Shown one piece after another: positions 7,644 to 14,409 of a stretch of DNA of 28,861 nucleotides. How positions within the stretch are numbered: the stretch's first letter is position 1; each line of letters begins with the position of its first letter. The translations under genes and the position numbers were made by a program. The stretch comes from Rhizobium sp. (GTDB taxonomy: Bacteria > Pseudomonadota > Alphaproteobacteria > Rhizobiales > Rhizobiaceae), in NCBI GenBank assembly GCA_003501385.1, contig DNPN01000111.1, positions 17,852 through 46,712 on the forward strand, written 5' to 3'. A model generated the notes under the pieces. That model worked only from the letters and a program-made list of their open reading frames with translations. It did no database searches and had not been told where the DNA came from.

Positions 7644-9053
7644 TTAGAGCGCACGCTTTGTGCGCCAGCTTTCGGCATAGTTTTCGCGAGCTTCTGCGGC
7701 ATAAGGCGTGGCAGCCACGCGCACGCGGATTTGGGTCTGCTTGTGTGGCTCAACCGAGGTCTTGCCCGATCCGCCATTTGGCTCGCCCCAGACAAGCGTT
7801 AGAATATCGCCTTCCTGCACATCCAGATCGACAACGCCGAGCGACAGCATGCAACGCTCGTTGTAGCTATAGCCGTTGAACATCGACATGCCCACCTGCT
7901 TGCCATCGCGCAAGATCAGATCAGCGCTGGACGAGGCATAGTTTGGTTGTGGGAAATCGATCCACTTGTAGTTTTCACCGCCCGGATCAAAGGCCGAGGC
8001 AATCACCCGCACCACGTCTTCGGCGTTCCACTCGAACGTCACCTTCTTGCGCTTCACATTGTCCTTGATTTTTTCAAGGGCAGCGCGACCGACAAAATCG
8101 TGGTCGAACTTGATGTATACACCATAGCCCAACTCATAGGGATTGACGTAATAATCCTCGATATTGCTGGAGACTAAGCTTCCACCAATTGAGCCAACCG
8201 CTTCATAGGCATCGGCTGGCAGCCAATCGCGGTAGCCCTGCAATTCCTCGCCGGTGTAAATGCCGGGCAGCGGCGATGGAATCCAACCAGATTCCAGCGT
8301 GTTGGTGGAATACGCACGGCTGCCAACCGGATGCAGATCAACGCCGACATCAATGGCCGCCTGAATAATGGTGTCGCGGATATAGTCCTTATCTTCATAG
8401 GGACCCCAGATTTCCAGACCCGGCGCACCGGCCATGCCGTGGCGCAACGCCTGTACTTTCTTATTGCCCACGTTAATCCAGTCCACATGGAAGAACTTGA
8501 TGTCCGGCACCGGACCACCATTGATTTTCTCGAAAATCTTTGGCGCATCCGGCCCCTGAATTTGGAAACGGTAGTGAACGCGTGTCACCAACTTGCCTTC
8601 CGGGCGCGATGGTGAGCGCGGGTCATGGGTCAGCTTGACGTTATATTTGCCCAAAGAGCCGTTATATTTCAGCCAATTGGCCGTTGGCGCACGACCAACC
8701 AGAACGAACTTGTCTTCCCGCTCGCGGAAAATGATCATGTCGCCAATCACATGGCCCGCAGGCGTCACCGGCACATAATGCTTGGCGCGATTGGTGCCGA
8801 AATTGGCAAAACTGTTGATGGCAAGGCTTTGCAGGAATTCGGCCGCATCCGGCCCTTCAACAATCAACTCATCCATATGATGCGACTGATCAAACAGCAC
8901 AGCGGAATTGCGCCATGCGGCCTGTTCAGAGCGCCAATTGGTAAATTCGGATGCCACTACGGGATAGACATAGATCCCGGTCTTGGAATTGCGCAACATG
9001 TCAACAGTATTGCCAGCCTTGGCAATAGCGCTGGTAAGGTTCGCCTTGGTCAT
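7644..9053 (-). CDS. ligM: Tetrahydrofolate-dependent O-demethylase, LigM/GcvT family
   Basis: 469 residues, the same size as LigM of Sphingobium SYK-6 and far longer than ordinary GcvT. It closely resembles LigM as I recall that sequence: GNTVDMLRNS near the start, then WRNSAVLFDQSHHM, YVPVTPAGHVIGD, RHGMAGAPGLEIWGP and TLESGWIPSPLP. LigM moves the O-methyl of vanillate or 3-O-methylgallate to tetrahydrofolate. Tyr248 in RAYSTNTLES corresponds to the reported catalytic tyrosine. Arg121 in VGRAPTANW corresponds to the arginine reported to hold the substrate carboxylate. The start is ATG 9053 with AAGGGAGG seven bases upstream; the frame runs 34 codons further but without such a site. A candidate GntR operator lies 82 bp upstream. 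The actual substrate is unproven; other methoxy- or methylamino-compounds are possible. Confidence 0.85.
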   Translation of the reverse strand: MTKANLTSAIAKAGNTVDMLRNSKTGIYVYPVVASEFTNWRSEQAAWRNSAVLFDQSHHMDELIVEGPDAAEFLQSLAINSFANFGTNRAKHYVPVTPAGHVIGDMIIFREREDKFVLVGRAPTANWLKYNGSLGKYNVKLTHDPRSPSRPEGKLVTRVHYRFQIQGPDAPKIFEKINGGPVPDIKFFHVDWINVGNKKVQALRHGMAGAPGLEIWGPYEDKDYIRDTIIQAAIDVGVDLHPVGSRAYSTNTLESGWIPSPLPGIYTGEELQGYRDWLPADAYEAVGSIGGSLVSSNIEDYYVNPYELGYGVYIKFDHDFVGRAALEKIKDNVKRKKVTFEWNAEDVVRVIASAFDPGGENYKWIDFPQPNYASSSADLILRDGKQVGMSMFNGYSYNERCMLSLGVVDLDVQEGDILTLVWGEPNGGSGKTSVEPHKQTQIRVRVAATPYAAEARENYAESWRTKRAL

Positions 9054-9134
9054 TGAATTTCCTCCCTTGAAAATCTCGACGGCGCTTGAAAAACTGACTT
9101 CAGCATGGCGCACCACTCTCCCTGCGCTCGCTGT

Positions 9135-9144
9135 ATGTATACAT
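9135..9144. promoter_or_regulatory. Candidate GntR operator 2 (ATGTATACAT), upstream of ligM-like gene
   Basis: Second perfect copy of the 10-bp palindrome, in the 185-bp gap between the GntR gene and the LigM-like gene. Its place in this gap implies that the demethylase has its own promoter although the regulator gene lies upstream on the same strand. TATACA within it could also form part of a -10 element, which would suit repression. Confidence 0.72.
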
Positions 9145-9238
9145 GAAATGCCCATTCATTTTCGTTTTGCAAGCCAAAACTTCGAATGCGCCATCACTTT
9201 TTTCAAATCAAAGCCCAGAAATCTAGTAAATTCAGGGG

Positions 9239-9973
9239 TTATTCCTGAATCAGAGCCAGCGCTTTGACCTTGTCCAACAAGCTCGGATCTTCATGCAATA
9301 TGTATTCAAGATTATGCCGCGCCGTGCGGGCATGCTCACGCGCAATGGCCTCAGCGCGGCTACCTTCGCGCAACTCAATGGCGCGTACCATGGCCCTGTG
9401 CTGCTCCTGCGCGGTCCACAGAGAGCGGCGAAACACCGTGACATCCATGCGCCCAGGCAAAAAGGCAGATGGGGAAGCAAATGGCAAAGCACTGACCCGC
9501 TCAACTTCACGTCGCACAATATCACTTCCAGAAAGCGCCGCCATTTGCTGATGAAACAGCTGATTGAGATCGGAATAACTATCAAAATCAACATCATCAA
9601 ACTGCGCTCCAAAACAGCCATCCAGCTGCTCAAGCGTCTGCTTGATGGCTGCAAGGGCCGTAGGCTGCACCCCACGCTCCGCAGCCAGCCGCGCTGCCAT
9701 GCCTTCGACAACACCACGAACCTCAATAGAATCAATTACATCACGAATGCGAAACCGGCGTACGATAAAGCCGCCATTGGGTAACCGGTCGAGAAGCCCC
9801 TCTTCCACCAGCCGCGACATGGCTTCGCGCACAGGCGTGCGCGAAATTTGCAGCAATTCCGCCAGCGGCACCTCAAACAGCCGCATGCCGCCTTGCAATT
9901 CGCCGCTGAGAATTTTCTCCCGCAGCTCAATCACTGCCCGGCGCCCATGGGTTGCGGCTTCTGTTTGCTTCAT
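9239..9973 (-). CDS. GntR family transcriptional regulator, FCD (FadR) subfamily
   Basis: 244 residues. The N-terminal winged helix-turn-helix (about residues 10-75) contains ISRTPVREAMSRLVEEGLLDRLPNGGFIV, the GntR hallmark. The C-terminal FCD domain (about 85-225) shows its usual metal/ligand residues in DLNQLFHQQM, EQHRAMVRAI and EHARTARHNL. The start is ATG with AGGGGA upstream. It lies between the LigM-like and MetF-like genes. Three identical ATGTATACAT palindromes stand before those two genes and the LIV operon, so it is the natural candidate regulator of all three. Such proteins are usually repressors released by a pathway metabolite. The VanR regulators of vanillate demethylation in several proteobacteria belong to the same subfamily. 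No copy of the palindrome lies close to its own start. Confidence 0.9.
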   Translation of the reverse strand: MKQTEAATHGRRAVIELREKILSGELQGGMRLFEVPLAELLQISRTPVREAMSRLVEEGLLDRLPNGGFIVRRFRIRDVIDSIEVRGVVEGMAARLAAERGVQPTALAAIKQTLEQLDGCFGAQFDDVDFDSYSDLNQLFHQQMAALSGSDIVRREVERVSALPFASPSAFLPGRMDVTVFRRSLWTAQEQHRAMVRAIELREGSRAEAIAREHARTARHNLEYILHEDPSLLDKVKALALIQE

Positions 9974-10278
9974 TCAATTCCCCTATAAAACCGCAGGCAT
10001 GACGCAGCTCAAAGCGCGACCGGCGTTTTAAGGCAGCCCCAGCCCTATTCTGATACTATACTTGTGTCGTCCCACATCTCAACATAAGCAGATTGGATAG
10101 GGCATTACCGCCAATCGCCTCAAGCAGACGATATACGCCACGCAATCCGATTGAAAATGCCAGAAACCACGCCTTGCAGCAAGAGATGGATACACGCCGA
10201 AGGCCCCAAGAGACAAAATCCAATGAAAAATCCTGAATTTCGGGTATTTTGATTTTTACCGTTGTTGGATCGCCGTTA
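9974..10278. other. Intergenic region, no gene seen
   Basis: About 300 bp between the divergent GntR and MetF-like genes. I see the GntR Shine-Dalgarno next to 9974 but no convincing reading frame, RNA gene or strong hairpin. A 77-codon frame on the minus strand has no ribosome site and no recognisable protein character. The regulator promoter should lie in the part nearest 9974. Confidence 0.5.
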
Positions 10279-10290
10279 AATGTATACATT
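10279..10290. promoter_or_regulatory. Candidate GntR operator 3 (AATGTATACATT), upstream of metF-like gene
   Basis: Third copy of the palindrome, here extended to 12 bp, 22-23 bp before the MetF-like start codon. This close to the start it would overlap the promoter or the transcript start, which fits repression. Confidence 0.72.
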
Positions 10291-10312
10291 CAAGCTTGGA
10301 GGACGGGAGGAT

Positions 10313-11212
10313 ATGATGGAAAAGCCAATTTTCTCGCAAGAGCCACGGCAGGACAATGACAGTGCCGGACATGAAAGCCTGATCTCCGGCTGGTCCATTG
10401 AGGTCATGCCGCGCACGGCAGCCAAGATTGATGATTTTCGCACTCTTTTGCCAGCGGGTACGCGGATTTACCTTGCCCATATCGATGGAACCCCGTTGGA
10501 CGATATGGTGGCCACGGCAAAGCGGCTGCATGCGGAGGGTTTCCCGGTCATGCCGCATATTCCCGCCCGCAGCATTACCAGCCGGGATGCGCTGGAAGAC
10601 CTTCTCAACCGCTACCGGAGCGATGCCGATGTGCATCAGGCGCTGCTGCTGGCGGGTGGCATTGCCAAACCAAATGGTCGTTTAAGCAGTTCCATCGAGA
10701 TGATTGAAACCGGCCTGTTTGACCGCATGGGCTTTACCAACCTGCACATTGCCGGCCACCCGGAGGGCAATAAGGATATCGACAAGGACGGCTCCACCAC
10801 CGAGGTGGATAAGGCCTTGTTGTGGAAATGCGATTTCGCCAGTCGCACCGATGCGAAAGTAGCCATTACCACCCAATTTGCCTTTGATGCCACATGCATC
10901 ATTGATTGGGCGGAACGGATTGAAGGCCTTGGCGTGACCCTGCCGATCCATGTGGGCATTGCCGGTCCGGCAAAGCTTCAGACCTTAATCAAATATGCCA
11001 TTTCCTGCGGCGTTGGCCCATCGCTGAAAGTGCTGCAAAAACGCGCCCTTGATCTTCGAAAACTGCTGATGCCCTATGAGCCGACCGATATTGTCGGTCA
11101 GTTGGTGGCCTATAAGGCCAAGAACCCCAACAGCATTATCAGCAAACTGCATATGTTTCCTCTGGGCGGAATAGCGCCTGCCAGCGGCTGGATTGGCCAA
11201 TATTCAAACTAG
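10313..11212 (+). CDS. metF: MetF-like methylenetetrahydrofolate reductase family protein
   Basis: 299 residues from ATG 10313. The adjacent ATG 10316, five bases after GGGAGG, is equally possible. A flavin TIM-barrel of the MetF family: Glu30 in SIEVMPR matches E. coli Glu28 of FEFFPP, TQFAFD holds the folate-binding glutamine, and GHPEG aligns with the AYPE strand. The segment matching E. coli RGDLPPG reads AGGIAKP, so the equivalent of Asp120 is absent. The classical family reduces methylene-THF to 5-methyl-THF. Here the neighbouring LigM-like enzyme would produce 5-methyl-THF, so the likely role is its oxidation back to methylene-THF, as proposed for metF beside ligM in Sphingobium. It has its own upstream GntR-type palindrome. 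It is probably not the housekeeping methionine-pathway enzyme. Confidence 0.8.
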   Translation: MMEKPIFSQEPRQDNDSAGHESLISGWSIEVMPRTAAKIDDFRTLLPAGTRIYLAHIDGTPLDDMVATAKRLHAEGFPVMPHIPARSITSRDALEDLLNRYRSDADVHQALLLAGGIAKPNGRLSSSIEMIETGLFDRMGFTNLHIAGHPEGNKDIDKDGSTTEVDKALLWKCDFASRTDAKVAITTQFAFDATCIIDWAERIEGLGVTLPIHVGIAGPAKLQTLIKYAISCGVGPSLKVLQKRALDLRKLLMPYEPTDIVGQLVAYKAKNPNSIISKLHMFPLGGIAPASGWIGQYSN

Positions 11213-11256
11213 AGTTTGTCAGGGAAAAGTGGAATCCGGTTTTCCCTGACAGACTC
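11212..11256. repeat. Palindromic repeat acting as terminator
   Basis: GTCAGGGAAAA (11218-11228) and TTTTCCCTGAC (11240-11250) form a perfect 11-bp stem, extended to 17 bp with one mismatch by 11212-11217 and 11251-11256. The loop is GTGGAATCCGG, identical to the repeat at 1-28. It starts at the last base of the metF-like stop codon and lies between convergent genes, so a terminator role is likely. Confidence 0.75.
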
Positions 11257-11274
11257 TAACACCATCTTGCGGCG

Positions 11275-12081
11275 TCAGTTCACCTTAGGTTCGGTGGTCT
11301 TGCCACCGGCTGAGGCAACAATCATTGCCACAAGAAACACAGAGACAATGAAAATAGCCCCAGACATTGCATAGATGGTGGGAGAGGCACCGCCATTCAT
11401 CTTACCAAACAGCACCACAGGCAAGGTATTCTGGCGGCCAGCGAGGTAAAAAGCGCGGGTAAACTCATTGAGTGACAGCAGACACGAAAAGATAAAAGCG
11501 CTAATCAGGCCCGGGCGGATCAGGGGTAGGGTCACATCGCGAAACTGTCGCCATTTGCTGGCTCCCAGATCGGCTGCTGCCATCAGGTAGCTTGGGCGAA
11601 CAGCCGAAAAACTGGTGAGGATCACGATAAATGCAAAGGGCATGGCCCAAAGTAAATGCCCCGCAATGATTGTCATACTGGATGGTTTAACGCCCAAGCG
11701 GCTGAACACGGTGGACAGCGCCAGACCTTGGATGACGCCGGGCACGAACATCGGCAGGATCACGCCCATGAACCACGTGGCACGACCTCGGTGCAACTCG
11801 AAATAAGCAAGAGCCGCCAACAGCGATAAACCTGTCGCCAGCAATGCCGTCCAAAGCGCAACCACAGCAGATTGCTCTAGGGCCAAAATCAAAGCGCGTT
11901 CAGCGGGCAATGCCGCATACCATTTCACCGTGATGTCAGCGAGGCTAGGAAGCCCCGGCTGCAGTGCCGGATTGAAGGACACACCTAAAAGATAGAGTGG
12001 TGGCGCGTAGATCACCAGCAACCCAACAATGGTGATCCCCCAGATCAGCAGCCGATTTGCAAACCCTTCTGCCATTGTCAT
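11275..12081 (-). CDS. ABC transporter permease, PotC-like
   Basis: 268 residues with six predicted membrane segments, the usual PotC size. The EAA loop that contacts the ATPase is AAADLGASKWRQFRDVTLP (about residues 165-183). It forms the channel with the permease encoded just upstream; start and stop overlap as ATGA at 12078-12081. This type of importer (polyamine, opine or thiamine-like compounds) is matched to the periplasmic binding protein and ATPase in the same run of genes. Being co-directional with hyuA and hyuB suggests that it imports their substrate. Last gene of the run; the palindrome at 11212-11256 lies just after it. Confidence 0.88.
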   Translation of the reverse strand: MTMAEGFANRLLIWGITIVGLLVIYAPPLYLLGVSFNPALQPGLPSLADITVKWYAALPAERALILALEQSAVVALWTALLATGLSLLAALAYFELHRGRATWFMGVILPMFVPGVIQGLALSTVFSRLGVKPSSMTIIAGHLLWAMPFAFIVILTSFSAVRPSYLMAAADLGASKWRQFRDVTLPLIRPGLISAFIFSCLLSLNEFTRAFYLAGRQNTLPVVLFGKMNGGASPTIYAMSGAIFIVSVFLVAMIVASAGGKTTEPKVN

Positions 12082-12947
12082 GCCGATTGATCCTCAAACA
12101 AGGCTGCAAGGCCGAACAGCTTGTTGCCGATGACCACAAGACCAAAGACGATCACCAACACGACGGTCGATATGGCAAAAGCCAAGGGGTAGTTGGCGAC
12201 GCGCATCACATCGTTGATCATCACCGTGACCACCGAGGCTCCGGGACCGCCCAGCATTTGCACCTCGGCAGATGAGCCAGCCACCATCACGAAGACAAAG
12301 AGAAATCCGGCAAACAGGCCTGATCGGGTCAGCGGCAAGAGAATGGTGATCACGATCCGCCAAAATCCCGCACCAAGATCTTGCGCGGCCGCCAAAACGG
12401 TGTGGTCAACCCGGCGCATGGCAAGCAACAGTGGAAAGGTTGCAAAGGGCAGATAGGAGGCCACAAGGCCAACAATCACAGCAAAATTGCTAAACAACAG
12501 CCAGTCAATCGGCGCATCCGTCAGTCCGACAGTTTGCAGCCATGTATTGATGACACCTGTACGCCCCAGCACCAATCGCCACGAGAACGAACGGATCAGA
12601 TAGGAGGTAAAAAACGGAATGGTCATCAGCGCCAGCAACACCAGCCCAACGCGGCGGGTGGCGAGAAAATGCAAGGCATAGGCCGCCGGATAGGCCAAAA
12701 ACAGGCAGATTATCGACGTCACCAAAGCTTTCGACAGCGTGGAGATGATCACCGTCCAGCGCCCGTCTTTCAGAATGCCAGCGTAGCCAGCAAAGCTTAA
12801 ATCCGGCTTGATCCAGTAGCTTGAAGGGTCCCAGGACCAGAAGCTCCAGACAAGAACCACCATCAAAGGCAGAAGACCCAACACCATAATTGCCAAAAGC
12901 GGTGGCAATAAGAGTGTTATTCCCGCCCAGCGACCCTCAGTGTTCAT
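12078..12947 (-). CDS. ABC transporter permease, PotB-like
   Basis: 289 residues with six membrane segments; the first is preceded by a short polar N-terminus, as in PotB. The EAA loop reads AAAQDLGAGFWRIVITILLP. The start is ATG with GGAGAGG six bases upstream. It pairs with the overlapping PotC-like permease in the inner membrane. The gap of about 200 bp to the binding-protein gene upstream holds a mosaic repeat and a hairpin, not a gene. Confidence 0.88.
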   Translation of the reverse strand: MNTEGRWAGITLLLPPLLAIMVLGLLPLMVVLVWSFWSWDPSSYWIKPDLSFAGYAGILKDGRWTVIISTLSKALVTSIICLFLAYPAAYALHFLATRRVGLVLLALMTIPFFTSYLIRSFSWRLVLGRTGVINTWLQTVGLTDAPIDWLLFSNFAVIVGLVASYLPFATFPLLLAMRRVDHTVLAAAQDLGAGFWRIVITILLPLTRSGLFAGFLFVFVMVAGSSAEVQMLGGPGASVVTVMINDVMRVANYPLAFAISTVVLVIVFGLVVIGNKLFGLAALFEDQSA

Positions 12948-12973
12948 GCCCTCTCCAGTTCAACGCTTCAATA

Positions 12974-13065
12974 TAGAGCACCGTGCCGAAAATCGGAATC
13001 GATACGATGCTCTAAATTTTTGTTTTCGCATCGGATTCTTCCGAAAACCGGTTCCCACTTTTCGG
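12974..13065. repeat. RIME-like mosaic palindromic repeat
   Basis: Two palindromes in tandem: an imperfect one bounded by TAGAGCA (12974-12980) and TGCTCTA (13008-13014), and CCGAAAA (13041-13047) with TTTTCGG (13059-13065). The second has loop CCGGTTCCCAC, the reverse complement of GTGGGAACCGG and close to the loops at 1-28 and 11229-11239. Two palindromes within about 100 bp is the architecture of the Rhizobium-specific intergenic mosaic element; family membership is inferred from this shape. Confidence 0.65.
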
Positions 13066-13080
13066 TCCGCTACTGTAGCT

Positions 13081-13116
13081 CTTTTGTCGCGCGCACCATG
13101 ACACGCGCGACAAAAG
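13081..13116 (-). other. Intercistronic hairpin after the second binding-protein gene
   Basis: CTTTTGTCGCGCG (13081-13093) and CGCGCGACAAAAG (13104-13116) form a perfect 13-bp stem with a 10-base loop, 30 bp downstream of the binding-protein stop. No T-run follows on the minus strand. It probably stabilises the binding-protein message or partly attenuates reading into the permeases. Confidence 0.65.
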
Positions 13117-13146
13117 ACGGAACCAATGGTGATGTCACGAAGCGCT

Positions 13147-14313
13147 TTAAGCGTTGCGCAGCTTCTGCCACCATTCTTCATAAAGCTGGAAATTATCCGG
13201 ACGGGCATTTTGCCAAAAGACCTTGCCGCCAAACTTGGCTTTCACATGCTCACCCAAGGCTGCGACGGCATCGGGCTTGTATTCCGCCGGATGCGCCTTG
13301 GCATAGGCGACGTTGTTATCGGTGGGTACCAGATAACCGCGTGCCTGACCCAGTTCGCAGCCATAGAAGCCAGCCAGAAGACCATTGACGAACTGATGGG
13401 CGGCATCCACCACACCACGTTCACCGGCCCCCTTGAGAAGCACCATATTGTTGGCCCAGCCTTCGTAGCCTTCCACCGGGGCGGCGTATTCAACCTTGAG
13501 CCCGCGCTTGCGTCCCTCATAGACAATCGGCTCCCAGCCGGTCATCGCATCCACTTCCTCGTTGGCAACCAGCTGAACGCCCTGCTCCCAGCCGTTCCAG
13601 AAGGTTCTGAACTGACCATCCTTCTTGTGCTTGATCAGGAATTCCATCACCAGACCCAACTCGGATTCACTCAGGTTGCCCGGGTCTTTGATCGGCTTGT
13701 TTTCACTCTCTTTGAGATAAATAGCGGCAAAGATGGCGCTGTTGATCCAGGCGTCTTCCATGGCCACGCGGCCTTTCAGCTTGGGGTCAAAGATCACCCC
13801 GTAGCTATCCACCTTGCCCAGCTTGTCAGCGCGGTAGATGATGGAATCGGCGTTCACCACAGTGGGAATGCCATATTGCTTGCCATCATGCTTGAGATAG
13901 GGAATGTCGCGCGCCCATTGCCAAATGCTGTTGTAATTGGCGATCTTGCTCACGTCCCAAGGAATAATCACGCCCTGACGCGCCAGTTCCTTTTCGGCAC
14001 CGCCTTGAAAACCGCCAATGTCGAAAAGATCGTTGGCGTTACCAGCCGCCAGACGCGCAATCACCGGACCAAGATCATTGCCGTTATCGGTAAATTCCGG
14101 CAAAATACCAACCTGCTTGGCAAAATCCGCCCATTTGGCCCCAATATCCAGCGTTGCGGTTCCCCAAAAAGCCACCGACTTGGCATCCGCTGCGAACGCG
14201 CGCGACGACAGCCCGAGACTGCCCGCCGCCGCCGCCAAACCACCAGCCCCCGCCAGTTTTAAAAGATCGCGCCGCTGTATGTTGCTGTGGCGGGAAGGAA
14301 TACGTGTCTTCAT
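13147..14313 (-). CDS. PotD-like periplasmic binding protein with Tat signal
   Basis: 388 residues. The N-terminus has a twin-arginine motif, RRDLLKL (residues 14-20), then an Ala/Gly-rich stretch and a likely cut at AFA|ADA (about residue 41), so export is probably folded through Tat. The mature part belongs to the spermidine/putrescine-type solute-binding family (SBP_bac_8-like), with VNADSIIYRADKLG and AMTGWEPIVYEGRKRG. It serves the ATPase and permeases of this cluster. Linkage to hyuA and hyuB points to a cyclic amide or related compound rather than a polyamine, but this is inference. The start is ATG with AAGGGGA upstream. A TATAAT box lies before it, so it may also be transcribed separately. 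Confidence 0.87.
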   Translation of the reverse strand: MKTRIPSRHSNIQRRDLLKLAGAGGLAAAAGSLGLSSRAFAADAKSVAFWGTATLDIGAKWADFAKQVGILPEFTDNGNDLGPVIARLAAGNANDLFDIGGFQGGAEKELARQGVIIPWDVSKIANYNSIWQWARDIPYLKHDGKQYGIPTVVNADSIIYRADKLGKVDSYGVIFDPKLKGRVAMEDAWINSAIFAAIYLKESENKPIKDPGNLSESELGLVMEFLIKHKKDGQFRTFWNGWEQGVQLVANEEVDAMTGWEPIVYEGRKRGLKVEYAAPVEGYEGWANNMVLLKGAGERGVVDAAHQFVNGLLAGFYGCELGQARGYLVPTDNNVAYAKAHPAEYKPDAVAALGEHVKAKFGGKVFWQNARPDNFQLYEEWWQKLRNA

Positions 14314-14346
14314 TTTATTTCCCCTTTATGATTGTATTCACGCTTT

Positions 14347-14375
14347 ATTATAAATCTAGGATTTCACCAGACCAA
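14347..14375 (-). promoter_or_regulatory. Possible internal promoter before the binding-protein gene
   Basis: On the minus strand TTGGTC (14375-14370), a 17-base spacer and a perfect TATAAT (14352-14347) lie in the 96-bp gap between the ATPase and binding-protein genes, 33 bp before the start codon. The -35 match is weak (TTG only). Confidence 0.4.
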
Positions 14376-14409
14376 GGCATATTGAAATACAAGGCCCTGC
14401 CTCCTTAGC

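Noticed and set aside
8114..8121. A further TGTATACA octamer inside the ligM-like gene
   Set aside because: Only the 8-bp core matches, it lies in coding sequence, and an 8-mer is expected about 0.4 times by chance in a window of this size.
7644..9053. Reading the gene as the glycine-cleavage T protein
   Set aside because: It is about 100 residues longer than GcvT, follows LigM along its whole length, and no gcvH or gcvP is nearby.
10056..10289. 77-codon frame on the minus strand between the GntR and metF-like genes
   Set aside because: No Shine-Dalgarno, no family resemblance, and it would start inside the candidate operator.
13126..14262. 378-codon open frame on the plus strand
   Set aside because: It is antisense to the Tat-exported binding protein, which has a clear signal peptide and family motifs. 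The antisense frame has no recognisable protein features or ribosome site.
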